DNA from: Methanoregula sp.
GTDB taxonomy: Archaea > Halobacteriota > Methanomicrobia > Methanomicrobiales > Methanospirillaceae
Assembly: GCA_026625165.1 (NCBI GenBank)
Contig: CP112999.1
Location: forward strand, 1,575,288-1,639,287
Length of the DNA: 64,000 bases
Direction of reading: 5' to 3'
Position numbers and translations under genes: made by a program. The notes beneath the pieces were generated by a model. It did not search any database. It was not told the origin of the DNA and saw nothing but the letters and a program-made list of their open reading frames with translations. This document shows, in pieces, positions 51,358-59,495 of the stretch. Position 1 is the first letter of the stretch. Each line of letters begins with the position of its first letter.

Positions 51358-52146
51358 ATGACTATAAAGCTCCTCTCTGTTCCCCCAGTGTCGCGGAGGT
51401 GCTGGTTCGTCTGGCGCAGGAACCTCGTCGTCTTTTTAAAGACATGGCGGGTCAACTTTTTCCCGCCATTCATCGAGGCATTCCTCTACCTGACCGCGAT
51501 CGGGCTTGGCATCGGCACCTATGTCCAGCAGATCGATGGCATCCCGTACGTCAGCTTCATCGCCCCTGCCATTCTCGCAATTGCAGTGATGAACTCCGCG
51601 TTCTTCGAGTGCACGTACGGTTCTTACGTAAGAATGTACTACATGAAGACCTTCGATGCGATGATCGCGACCCCGCTCTCGATTGAGGACGTGATCGCAG
51701 GTGAACTCCTCTGGGGTGCGACCCGGAGCACGATGTACGTGGCTATCATGCTGCCGGTGCTCGGGGCATTTGGGGTGATCTCGCTCCCGCTCTCCCTGCT
51801 CGCCATCCCGCTCGCGTTCTTTGGCGGGCTCCTCTTTGCCGGGATCGCGATGTGTTTCACGGCAGTCGTCCCCAGCATCGATACGTTGAACTACCCCTCG
51901 TTCCTGTTCATCACTCCGATGATGCTCTTTTCCGGCACGTTTTTTCCGCTCACGATCCTCCCTGCCTTCCTCCAGTATATCGCGGTTGCAGTACTCCCGC
52001 TCACCCACCTTGTCGCAGTCATGAGGATGCTGACGCTACCGGCATTGTCATGGACAGGTGTGCTGAACCTTGCGTGGATGGCCGCAGCCGGCTCTATCGT
52101 CTGTCTCGTTTCCATCAACCTGATGCGGAGAAGGTTGATCGTGTGA
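51358..52146 (+). CDS. ABC-2 type permease (NodJ-like)
   Basis: 262 residues, six TM helices: FFPPFIEAFLYLTAIGLGIG, FIAPAILAIAVMNSAFF, and the family motif PMMLFSGTFFPLTILPAFLQYIAVAVLPLTH in the last third. Pairs with the upstream ATPase for export of an unknown substrate (lipid, glycan or drug). The ATG follows immediately after the ATPase stop. Confidence 0.92.
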   Translation: MTIKLLSVPPVSRRCWFVWRRNLVVFLKTWRVNFFPPFIEAFLYLTAIGLGIGTYVQQIDGIPYVSFIAPAILAIAVMNSAFFECTYGSYVRMYYMKTFDAMIATPLSIEDVIAGELLWGATRSTMYVAIMLPVLGAFGVISLPLSLLAIPLAFFGGLLFAGIAMCFTAVVPSIDTLNYPSFLFITPMMLFSGTFFPLTILPAFLQYIAVAVLPLTHLVAVMRMLTLPALSWTGVLNLAWMAAAGSIVCLVSINLMRRRLIV

Positions 52147-52206
52147 TGAGGATATGCCATCCTTTTATCTGAGGATGAATTCAGCAGAATGGGAAATAGC
52201 GAACCG

Positions 52207-53181
52207 TTACTTTCCCGGCTGCTCACCGCTTTCCCCGGCCGGATCACGCTCCGGATTGTTCCGGTAATAACGGATATAAGCCGCACAGAACACGACCCCG
52301 TCCACCGTCATCCAGGACACAAAGAAGACAAAACCGGAAGATTTCTGAATAGAGAGGGGAATACTGCCGTTATCTGCCAGATGCCATGCCAGAATAAAAA
52401 GGGCATTCATAAAGACTGCAATACTGATGAATAAATTTCCTTCAGACCAGGCCCTGCGGGCATCATCCCGGACCTTCGATATCAGAAGTTCCGGTGAACC
52501 GTCAACTGAGTACCCGAACCGGGTCCTGTAATAATCTGCCATCGCTACGATGAAAATCAGGATGAAAAAACCGGCAACCGTGATGCCGGTAAGAACATCG
52601 TTTCCTGCAAGACTATGCATGACCCCGGGACTTGCAAGGACCGCCACCAGTACCAGAAATAAGCCCACACCGATCGACCATAATACCTGCCTTTCATCTT
52701 TTTTCCCGTATGCCATGGCACCCGGTGAATTTTTCAGCTTCATGTAGGCGAAGGCCAGGACAGCATTCACAGTCCCCCAGAGAATGCCCAGTACATCAGG
52801 CAGCCGGGTATCTGCTGTATGGCTGATCCGCTCCATAAAGAGGAAAATGCATAGGATCATGACGATGTTGAAAACGATGAACCCGTAGACGATCAGCCTG
52901 ACACCCGGTGTCTCTTTCTTTGACGGATCCCCGGCCTGGTCCGGGGGGATCAGGCACCACCGGCCATACCGTATCCGAAGGGAACAGAGAAATGATCCAA
53001 GGGCGATCGCCATCCCCATGAACAGGAGATAGAGCCGGGTCTCATCAGGAAGCGGCCGGCCCTGCATGAAATCGCTCCCTACAAGGGAGAGATAGGCTAT
53101 CATAATCCCTATACCTGCTCCGAAAGGCAGGATCTCAGCGGCGATCTCCATTCCGGGAGTCAGTTCAGGGCGTTCAGGCAT
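52207..53181 (-). CDS. Multi-pass membrane protein, unknown
   Basis: About 324 residues with seven or eight TM helices (for example FGAGIGIMIAYLSLVG, LIVYGFIVFNIVMILCIFLFM, GVGLFLVLVAVLASPGVM, VAGFFILIFIVAMADYY). Two soluble loops, KLKNSPGAMAYGKKDERQ and SKVRDDARRAWSEGN, separate them. No family recognised. ATG 53181 (MPERPELTPG) is preferred to the TTG at 53202. Transcribed towards the ABC operon, so not part of it. Confidence 0.65.
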   Translation of the reverse strand: MPERPELTPGMEIAAEILPFGAGIGIMIAYLSLVGSDFMQGRPLPDETRLYLLFMGMAIALGSFLCSLRIRYGRWCLIPPDQAGDPSKKETPGVRLIVYGFIVFNIVMILCIFLFMERISHTADTRLPDVLGILWGTVNAVLAFAYMKLKNSPGAMAYGKKDERQVLWSIGVGLFLVLVAVLASPGVMHSLAGNDVLTGITVAGFFILIFIVAMADYYRTRFGYSVDGSPELLISKVRDDARRAWSEGNLFISIAVFMNALFILAWHLADNGSIPLSIQKSSGFVFFVSWMTVDGVVFCAAYIRYYRNNPERDPAGESGEQPGK

Positions 53182-53254
53182 TTTGGCAGCTTGGTACAGC
53201 AATCATTTGCGCTATTATGCCATGAATTTTATTTATCATGCTGAATCTGAAGCA

Positions 53255-53435
53255 TCAAAGGAGAAGAAGGTACCCCACGGGAGGACGTGAGCGGGGGCGC
53301 CACCCTGAGCAGAGCTGCCCGCCCGCGCAGTCATTCCCGGCCTCCTCGTGTTCCGAGCCGAAGGTGAGAACAGGAAACCATCAGGCTTCGAGCGTCGCAC
53401 TGGGCGGGAGCTATCGTAGACAGATCATTTTTTTT
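53255..53435 (+). ncRNA. Candidate structured RNA
   Basis: GC-rich non-coding sequence between divergent and convergent gene ends. A TTTATTTATC box is at about 53229-53238, a long-range stem pairs CACGGGAGG (near 53276) with CCTCCTCGTG (53341-53350), and inner GCGGG/CCCGC pairing follows. The candidate ends in GATCA plus eight T residues (53428-53435), like an archaeal terminator. It does not match SRP RNA or RNase P RNA as far as can be recalled. A related 3' part recurs at 53516-53585. Confidence 0.35.
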
Positions 53436-53515
53436 ATTCCAGAGACAAAAGGCGGATACAGGGGTTCCCATGAAAATGACGATTGAAACCTTCAATGCAT
53501 GCTATTCCGGTCAGC

Positions 53516-53585
53516 CGATCTGCCCGCCGCGAGACCCGTCGAGGCGTCGCGCTGGGCGGGTGCCATTGCGGAGATCAATTTTTTT
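53516..53585 (+). repeat. Second, partial copy of the structured element's 3' part
   Basis: GTCGCGCTGGGCGGG...GATCAATTTTTTT (53546-53585) parallels GTCGCACTGGGCGGG...GATCATTTTTTTT (53394-53435). Here CCCGCCGCGA (53523-53532) pairs with TCGC/GGCGGG to form a compact hairpin before the T-run. The remainder of 53590-53706 shows nothing recognisable. Confidence 0.45.
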
Positions 53586-53706
53586 GGCAGGTTAGCAGAG
53601 ATGCATTTTCATAGTCCGGGTGTGAACCTGAAAGATTCATGTCTGTTTCTACAAAGCCAAAATTTTTGTTCCTCATTCAGAATTCAGTAGTCTGCAGGCC
53701 ATATCT

Positions 53707-54267
53707 TCAATCCTTCGTACGAATGAGGTAGAGCACGTATAACTTCTCATCCTCAACGGCCTGCTCGCGGATGACTGTCGCGGAGTACCCGTGGGCAAGG
53801 GCAAGCCCGATGATCGCATCCAGCCCGGTCAGCGATGAGACCAGGAGCAGGATCCTGCCTCCCGGTGCAAGCACTTGCCCGGTATTCTCAAGGAATCGCC
53901 CGATCACGTCCCTGCCGCTTTCCCCGCCGTCCAGCGCATATTCGAGCCAGTCATCGATCCGTTCGTCAGGCCGCGTGGGAAGGTACGGCGGGTTGAAGAC
54001 CACAAGGTCGAAAGTGCCCTTTAGACCGGAGAAAAGGTCTGTCCGTACCACTTCGATTCCTGTACCGTGAGCGTAAACCAGTGCATGGGGATTGATATCC
54101 GTGGCAATGACCGAAGCTGCGGTCTTTGCGAGAGTGGCTGCGATGATCCCGCTCCCTGTACCGACTTCCAGCACACGATCGATCGGGCGGACTTCGCGTT
54201 GTGCAGCAGAAAGAAGGAGATGCGTGTCGTCTGAAGGTGTATAGACCTGGGCGGGATTACCGGACAT
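53707..54267 (-). CDS. HemK/PrmC-family methyltransferase (archaeal Mtq2-like)
   Basis: About 186 residues. It opens with AQVYTPSDDTHLLLSAA, the archaeal/eukaryal HemK2 N-terminus. The SAM motif is VLEVGTGSGIIAATLAK near residue 38, followed by ATDINPHAL and the glutamine-methyltransferase NPPY motif in VVFNPPYLPTRPDE near 95. It probably methylates a GGQ glutamine in release factor aRF1. The frame is open beyond ATG 54267. In many euryarchaea it follows ksgA; here about 5 kb of other genes intervene. Confidence 0.88.
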   Translation of the reverse strand: MSGNPAQVYTPSDDTHLLLSAAQREVRPIDRVLEVGTGSGIIAATLAKTAASVIATDINPHALVYAHGTGIEVVRTDLFSGLKGTFDLVVFNPPYLPTRPDERIDDWLEYALDGGESGRDVIGRFLENTGQVLAPGGRILLLVSSLTGLDAIIGLALAHGYSATVIREQAVEDEKLYVLYLIRTKD

Positions 54268-54412
54268 TGTTGGTGCAATATTTTGCAACCGGTCAAGAAA
54301 AAATATCGCCTCCGTCTGCCGGAACAAACTGGTCGGCAGCAACCGGAGTATATGATAAATCATGAAATATTGGGTAAAAGGGCACCATGTGTTTTGTATG
54401 TCCGCCTTTTTT

Positions 54413-55867
54413 TTATCTCGTGGACTCTCTTCCCCTTTTTTTATCCTGCTTTTGTGTCCCCCAGCTCATCACCACAGCAAGTACCAGTGCGGCAAAGACA
54501 AGGATTGCCCCGAGCAGGAACACCTCCTGAAATCCGATCACCAGCTGATTAGCTGGGACACTGGCTGGTACAACACCTTTGGCACTGCTGGTCCCAAACA
54601 CAATCCGCAGTACAGCAGACCCGAAGATGGCAACACCGAGTGCTGAACTGAAGTGACGGATCGTCATCATCACGCTGGAAGAGAGCCCTTTTTCGTTCCC
54701 GCTGCCTGCAGAAAGGATCTGGTTCGTGTTCGGTGAGGAATACAGGCCAATGGCTATCCCCTCAAGTGCAAGAGCGGCAATGATAAACGGGAACGCTGTT
54801 GCCGCATCGAACATACTGAACATGACAAACGTCGCAAGAGCGATGGTGAGGGCGATAGTTGTGAGAATCCGCGGGCTGTACCGGTCCGACAGGGAACCGG
54901 CAACCGGCCCGGTGACCATCAGGGTAACGGCCGGGACTGCAAGCAGTATACCGGTGACAGCGGGGGATAATCCCTGCACATTTTCAAAAAAGAACGGGAA
55001 TAAAAACTCGGCGCCGTTGATAACAAGCGTCAAGAGAAATGCAATAAGATTTCCCGCAAGGAACGCCCGGTTTTTAAAAATCCGCATATTGATGATTGGG
55101 TGCCTGCAGTAATGCTGGCGGACAAAAAACAGGAAGAAAAAAACGAGTGAAACCGTAAAAGTTCCAATAATGGCCGGGGATGTCCAGCCCAGCACGAGCC
55201 CGCGGTTAACAGGAAAAAGAAACATAAGCAGGGCAAAAAAGATGAGGACTGCCCCCGCAAGGTCAAATTCTGCAGGCACAGCCGTGGGGATATCTGAGGG
55301 AAGGAGCGAGAGTGAGATAAAAAGTACCAAAATTCCGACTGGCACATTGACGAAGAAGATTAAATTCCAGTTCGCGTATTCGGTGATAAAACCCCCGAGG
55401 AGAGGTCCGATTGCAACCCCCACCGAGACAATGGTCGTCATAATCCCAAGAGCCCAGCCCCGTTTCCGTGCAGGAAGATGCTCAGCGATCATCGCGGGCC
55501 CGATGGCATACAGGGCGGCAGCCCCGATTCCCTGAAGCGCCCGGAAACATATCAACTGTCCGAAGGTTGCCGAGATCCCACAGAGCACTGATCCGGTGAT
55601 AAAGATTATACACCCTGCGGAAAATACGTACCGGAACCCCTTGATATCCCCGAGTTTTCCTGCAATGGTGAGTGAACTTATCAGGATAAGAAGATAGACC
55701 ATGATCACCCATGAGACAAGACCCATGTCGATGCCAAATGATTGGGCGATGCTGGGGAGGGCGATATTGACAATCGTGGCATCAATGGAGACCATGAATG
55801 CACCGAGCGATACAATCAACAGGACCGCATGTTGCTGCCGTGCTGTTGGCGGGTGCAGGGGATCCAT
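54413..55867 (-). CDS. MFS drug-efflux transporter (DHA2/EmrB type, 14 TM)
   Basis: About 484 residues with 13-14 TM helices. Motifs: SLGAFMVSIDATIVNIALPSIA (motif D1), GKLGDIKGFRYVF (motif A), RALQGIGAAALYAIGPAMI (motif B) and PLLGGFITEYANW (motif C, antiporter). Exports hydrophobic compounds in exchange for protons. ATG 55867 is chosen; ATATATAC lies just upstream on the minus strand. Such genes are often horizontally acquired. Confidence 0.9.
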   Translation of the reverse strand: MDPLHPPTARQQHAVLLIVSLGAFMVSIDATIVNIALPSIAQSFGIDMGLVSWVIMVYLLILISSLTIAGKLGDIKGFRYVFSAGCIIFITGSVLCGISATFGQLICFRALQGIGAAALYAIGPAMIAEHLPARKRGWALGIMTTIVSVGVAIGPLLGGFITEYANWNLIFFVNVPVGILVLFISLSLLPSDIPTAVPAEFDLAGAVLIFFALLMFLFPVNRGLVLGWTSPAIIGTFTVSLVFFFLFFVRQHYCRHPIINMRIFKNRAFLAGNLIAFLLTLVINGAEFLFPFFFENVQGLSPAVTGILLAVPAVTLMVTGPVAGSLSDRYSPRILTTIALTIALATFVMFSMFDAATAFPFIIAALALEGIAIGLYSSPNTNQILSAGSGNEKGLSSSVMMTIRHFSSALGVAIFGSAVLRIVFGTSSAKGVVPASVPANQLVIGFQEVFLLGAILVFAALVLAVVMSWGTQKQDKKRGRESTR

Positions 55868-55888
55868 GTACATGGAGGTATATATCAC

Positions 55889-56530
55889 AGACTATTTGAA
55901 AGGTGACGGAACGTAATACAACAGGGCGGGTGTAATGCCAAGGTTATTAATGGCGCTCTGGCACACAGAAATTCGCAGGATGCAATCCGTACAAACTGTC
56001 GGAATTCAAGATATTGGTGATACAATCCATGTATTTCTGTTGAAATTTGCCGTATCAAAACCGGTTGAAATAAAAAATCAGAATGTAACCAGATTTTTTT
56101 CCAGGATCTACATTTACTCAACAATAATTCTCTTGGATCTGGATAAATACCAGATAATGTTCTTTTATTGCCGATAATCTCGGCATTAAGTCCCAAATAT
56201 TGCTGGTTCACCCTCTGATTATTTCATCGTATTTTTACGCCTTGTTCCAGTACGCCCCTGCCACAGGCAATACTGCTAATATACACCCGCCGGCAGTTTA
56301 TCCCGATGTAAAATCTGTTCCCTCATAGATCCCGCATACCATATCCCTCGCCCCTGAATCATCTCTGGCACGCCCTTGTGCATACCAAAGAGCATCTATT
56401 CAGGTGAGCAATGTGGGATGGAGCAAGGGATCTTTTGTGGTCGTTCACAGTGAGAAAACAACAATTTTTAAAATTGGTACTTGGTACTTTATTCCGAAAA
56501 CCTTTTTCATTTATTTCCTAAGGATTACTT
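55889..56530. other. Intergenic stretch, AT-rich, no clear gene
   Basis: Frames of 80-108 codons exist here on both strands but lack start signals and protein-like composition. A tandem 7-base repeat, TTGGTAC-TTGGTAC (56474-56487), lies about 45 bases before the next gene start, with TTTATTTCC after it as a weak TATA candidate. It may be an operator for the downstream small gene and aldolase. Confidence 0.45.
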
Positions 56531-56749
56531 ATGCAGTCGATAGATGGGTATATCGAGTATACGCGTCGGGAATATTGTAATGATGTGAAATGCCCGATAC
56601 AATTGCTCTTGAATAAAGAAGTCGAAAAATCTCCTAAACATGAAGAAATCCGGGCGATTTGTGCATCCAATTGTCTCCATAGCACCCATGAATTTCACCA
56701 CTGGTTAACAGGGAAGGGATACCTCGTCGTCAGACCGGAGCACAAATAA
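56531..56749 (+). CDS. Small protein, conserved-looking, unknown
   Basis: 72 residues with four cysteines: IEYTRREYCNDVKCPIQLLL and IRAICASNCLHSTHEFHHWLTGKGY. The C-x4-C-P and C-x3-C spacing plus three histidines suggests a metal site. AAGGA lies six bases before the ATG. It precedes an LsrF-like aldolase by 49 bases on the same strand and could be its accessory protein. Confidence 0.6.
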   Translation: MQSIDGYIEYTRREYCNDVKCPIQLLLNKEVEKSPKHEEIRAICASNCLHSTHEFHHWLTGKGYLVVRPEHK

Positions 56750-56798
56750 CCCGAGTTTTTATACAGGTGTGTATCATTAATTCTCGTGAAGTGTCCCC

Positions 56799-57623
56799 AT
56801 GGTAAATGCACATCTTGATATTGGAATCCAGAGCCGGATGAACCGGATAATCAATCCGAAAGATAATCGGGTAGTGATGCTTGCGATAGATCATCCCTAT
56901 TTCCAGGGACCGACAACGGGGCTGCGCAACATGAGCAACACAATAAAAACACTCCTTCCCTATTGCGATTGCCTGATGACGACACGCGGGGCAGTGCGGA
57001 GCAATATTGCGCCCGAAGATGCCGGGTCAAAGCCCATCATGTTACGTGTTACAGGGGGAAACAGCGTTTTATTCGAAGAGTTAAGCGATGAAAAGCTCAC
57101 GGTTACGATTAAAGAAGCCATCCGGATGGATGCGGCCGGTATCGCGGTCAGTGTGTTTATCGGCTCTGCCAACCAGCAACAGACGATTCTCAATCTCACC
57201 GACATGATCAATCACGCCGACGAATACGGAATTCCCGTGTTGGCAGTAACAGCTGTCGGGAAAAACATGGCGAGGGATTTGCGCTATTTAGCGCTTGCCT
57301 CCCGTATCTGTCAGGATGCCGGGGCCCGGATTATCAAGACCTATTATTGTGAGGAATTTTCCAAACTGGTTGACTGGGTTTCTCCAACTGCTGTCGTAGT
57401 TGCGGGAGGTAAGTATACCAGTCCTCCTGACGCTCTCCAGATGGCCTACAACTCTGTCAAGGCTGGTGCTGTGGGAGTTGATTTCGGACGAAATATTTTC
57501 CAGGATGACAATCCTATCGGCATGATCAAAGGAATTCGTGCAATTGTCCATGAAAATCATACGGTAAAGGAAGCCCTGGATATCTACAATGCAAATTTAC
57601 CCGGTGCATGCAAGCTTGACTGA
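56799..57623 (+). CDS. LsrF-like class I aldolase/thiolase (DhnA/DeoC superfamily)
   Basis: 274 residues. Closely resembles LsrF, the bacterial 3-hydroxy-5-phosphonooxypentane-2,4-dione thiolase: GIQSRMNRIINPKDNRVVMLA, IDHPYFQGPTTGLRN, AVTAVGKNMARD, Schiff-base lysine in RIIKTYYCEEF near residue 190, VVVAGGKYTS and VDFGRNIFQDDNP. Methanogens use related enzymes (ADH and DKFP synthases) in aromatic amino-acid synthesis, but those lack the PYFQGPTTG pattern. The substrate is therefore open. Followed after 43 bases by a zinc dehydrogenase, a plausible pathway partner. Confidence 0.85.
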   Translation: MVNAHLDIGIQSRMNRIINPKDNRVVMLAIDHPYFQGPTTGLRNMSNTIKTLLPYCDCLMTTRGAVRSNIAPEDAGSKPIMLRVTGGNSVLFEELSDEKLTVTIKEAIRMDAAGIAVSVFIGSANQQQTILNLTDMINHADEYGIPVLAVTAVGKNMARDLRYLALASRICQDAGARIIKTYYCEEFSKLVDWVSPTAVVVAGGKYTSPPDALQMAYNSVKAGAVGVDFGRNIFQDDNPIGMIKGIRAIVHENHTVKEALDIYNANLPGACKLD

Positions 57624-57636
57624 ATTTTTTTATCTC

Positions 57637-57644
57637 TTATAAAT
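57637..57644 (+). promoter_or_regulatory. TATA box of the zinc dehydrogenase gene
   Basis: TTATAAAT centred about 26 bases upstream of ATG 57667, so the message is predicted to be leaderless from that ATG. This decides the start against GTG 57658, which lacks a Shine-Dalgarno. Confidence 0.6.
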
Positions 57645-57666
57645 TTACTTTCCATTCGTGAACACA

Positions 57667-58719
57667 ATGAAAGCAGCGGTCTATCATAAGAACAGTGACA
57701 TTCGCACCGAAGATGTTGAAGATCCAATAGTCGGGCCGGGAGAAATCAAAGTCAGAATCATGGCATGCGGAGTGTGCGGGTCAGATGTCATGGAATGGTA
57801 CCGGATCAAGCGTGCGGGAAGGCCCGGCGGTATCGGGGCGTTCGGGCACGAATGCACAGGAATCATTGCAGAAACCGGTCCCGGCGCAGACCCGAAATGG
57901 AGAGTGGGAGACCGGGTCGCATTCACCCATCATGTACCATGTAACACGTGTAATGCATGCATACGCGGGCATACAACCGCATGTGACACACTGCAAAAAA
58001 CAAAATTCAAGAATGCGTACGGGGCGTTTGCAGAATATGTGGTGCTGCCCGAGATCAACGTGGACCGGGGTATGCTACGCCTTCCCGAATCGGTTTCTTT
58101 TGATGCGGGAACATTTGTTGAACCCCTTGGATGTGTGTTGCGTGGGCAAGAACGGGCCCCGGTCTCGGATGGCCGGTCGGTTTTGATCATTGGTGCGGGG
58201 ATCACCGGATTGTTGCATCTCAAGGCAGCCCGTCTGAATGGTGCGGGATTTATCGCTGTCTCCAACCCGAGTCCTGAACGATTGGGGGTCGCCCGGAAAT
58301 TCGGTGCCGATGCAACCATTTCCGCCACAGAAGATGTTCCCGGAAGGTTTAAAGAATTAAATGGTGGGCTTGGAGCGGACACCGTCATTATGACCGCACC
58401 GGTTCCCGTCTGTGTGAAACAGTCGCTTGACGCAGTCGGACCCGGGGGTACGATCTTGTTTTTTGCCCCCACAAATCCTGAAATACAGTCCGAAATCAAC
58501 CTCTGGAACCTGTGGCAGAAAGAGATTACGATTACCCATTCATATGCTGCCGATTTCCATAATCTGAGAACGGCCCTGAAATTGATTCAGCATAAAAGAA
58601 TCAATGTGACCGACATGATAACCCATGTGTTTCCATTACGAGAAACGGTTCAAGGTTTTCTCCTAACTGCCCGGCACCGGGACGGGAGCCTGAAAGTTAT
58701 TATTCATCCACAGGAATAA
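57667..58719 (+). CDS. Zinc-dependent medium-chain dehydrogenase (sorbitol/threonine dehydrogenase-like)
   Basis: About 350 residues. Catalytic zinc site CGVCGSDVMEWY near residue 37 and GHECTGI near 62; structural zinc cysteines CNTCNACIRGHTTAC near 97-111; Rossmann motif VLIIGAGITGLLHLKAA near 176. The family oxidises secondary alcohols of polyols, sugars or amino acids with NAD(P). Next to an aldolase of the LsrF type it may process a deoxy-sugar or phospho-polyol. It has its own promoter. Confidence 0.88.
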   Translation: MKAAVYHKNSDIRTEDVEDPIVGPGEIKVRIMACGVCGSDVMEWYRIKRAGRPGGIGAFGHECTGIIAETGPGADPKWRVGDRVAFTHHVPCNTCNACIRGHTTACDTLQKTKFKNAYGAFAEYVVLPEINVDRGMLRLPESVSFDAGTFVEPLGCVLRGQERAPVSDGRSVLIIGAGITGLLHLKAARLNGAGFIAVSNPSPERLGVARKFGADATISATEDVPGRFKELNGGLGADTVIMTAPVPVCVKQSLDAVGPGGTILFFAPTNPEIQSEINLWNLWQKEITITHSYAADFHNLRTALKLIQHKRINVTDMITHVFPLRETVQGFLLTARHRDGSLKVIIHPQE

Positions 58720-58795
58720 CATTTTTTCCTGATGTTTTTGCCCGGAATATTTCACAGAATTTATTACCCCCCATGGCTGAAATGAGCTGAGAGAT

Positions 58796-59413
58796 ATGGC
58801 CAAGTTCGACTGTAACTGGTGCGGGAAATGCTGCCAGAGCTTTGGGGAGTTCATAAAAATTGAAAGCCAGCTCACGGAGAGGGATTACTATTGCCGGTAC
58901 GGGATCTCCAATGAACTGTTTCTTGTTCATACGCAACCAGAATTTGCGGATGAGATAGCCGAAGACTTTGAGGAGACGGGCGGGAAAGATCCGAACCGCA
59001 AGGGATGTTTCTTCAGCAGGAAGAATCCCGAAGGCAAGGGGTTTGCGTGTGCAGTTTATCCCACCCGCCCCACCATCTGCAGGGATTTCCAGTGTTATCG
59101 CATGCTGATCCATCATCATGCATCCGGTGAGATCCGTGGAAGGGTCATCGGTATCAATGAGCTCAGGACACATGACGAAGCCCTTGTCTCCATCTGGTCA
59201 GAAAAGATAGCACATTTACCTCATCCTATACAAACAAAGCACGATCAGGTCCAGCATACTCACGGCCCTGGTGGACATAACATACACGGGCATGATTCCC
59301 ATATCCTTGCCCATCTCCAGGATATTCACCATACCGATGATCACGAATGGCTCAATAACGTGATCACGATCCTTGGAGCTCACGGGTATCGCGGGGATCC
59401 TGTGGAAGACTAA
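58796..59413 (+). CDS. YkgJ-family cysteine-cluster protein with a His-rich tail
   Basis: 205 residues. The zinc/iron-chelating cysteine pattern of YkgJ is present: FDCNWCGKCCQS at the start, then GCFF and FACAVYPTRPTICRDFQCYRM near 85-105. The C-terminal 60 residues add an unusual histidine-rich stretch (HDQVQHTHGPGGHNIHGHD, then HILAHLQDIHH) with about 15 histidines, likely to hold Ni, Zn or Co. Role unknown; metal storage or delivery is an inference. Confidence 0.85.
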   Translation: MAKFDCNWCGKCCQSFGEFIKIESQLTERDYYCRYGISNELFLVHTQPEFADEIAEDFEETGGKDPNRKGCFFSRKNPEGKGFACAVYPTRPTICRDFQCYRMLIHHHASGEIRGRVIGINELRTHDEALVSIWSEKIAHLPHPIQTKHDQVQHTHGPGGHNIHGHDSHILAHLQDIHHTDDHEWLNNVITILGAHGYRGDPVED

Positions 59414-59495
59414 AAACCTTTTTTTCACGCAAAACACGTGATTTTTTCCCTTCCCGCTCACCGATCCCTGACTGATGGATACACTATTTCCCGGT

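Noticed and set aside
53394..53585. SRP RNA or RNase P RNA gene
   Set aside because: The conserved SRP GGAAG/CAGC loop elements and RNase P core sequences were not found, so the segment is listed only as an unassigned candidate RNA.
55885..56211. 108-codon minus-strand frame upstream of the MFS gene
   Set aside because: No ribosome-binding site or family resemblance, overlap with the MFS promoter, and an equally long frame on the other strand suggest chance.
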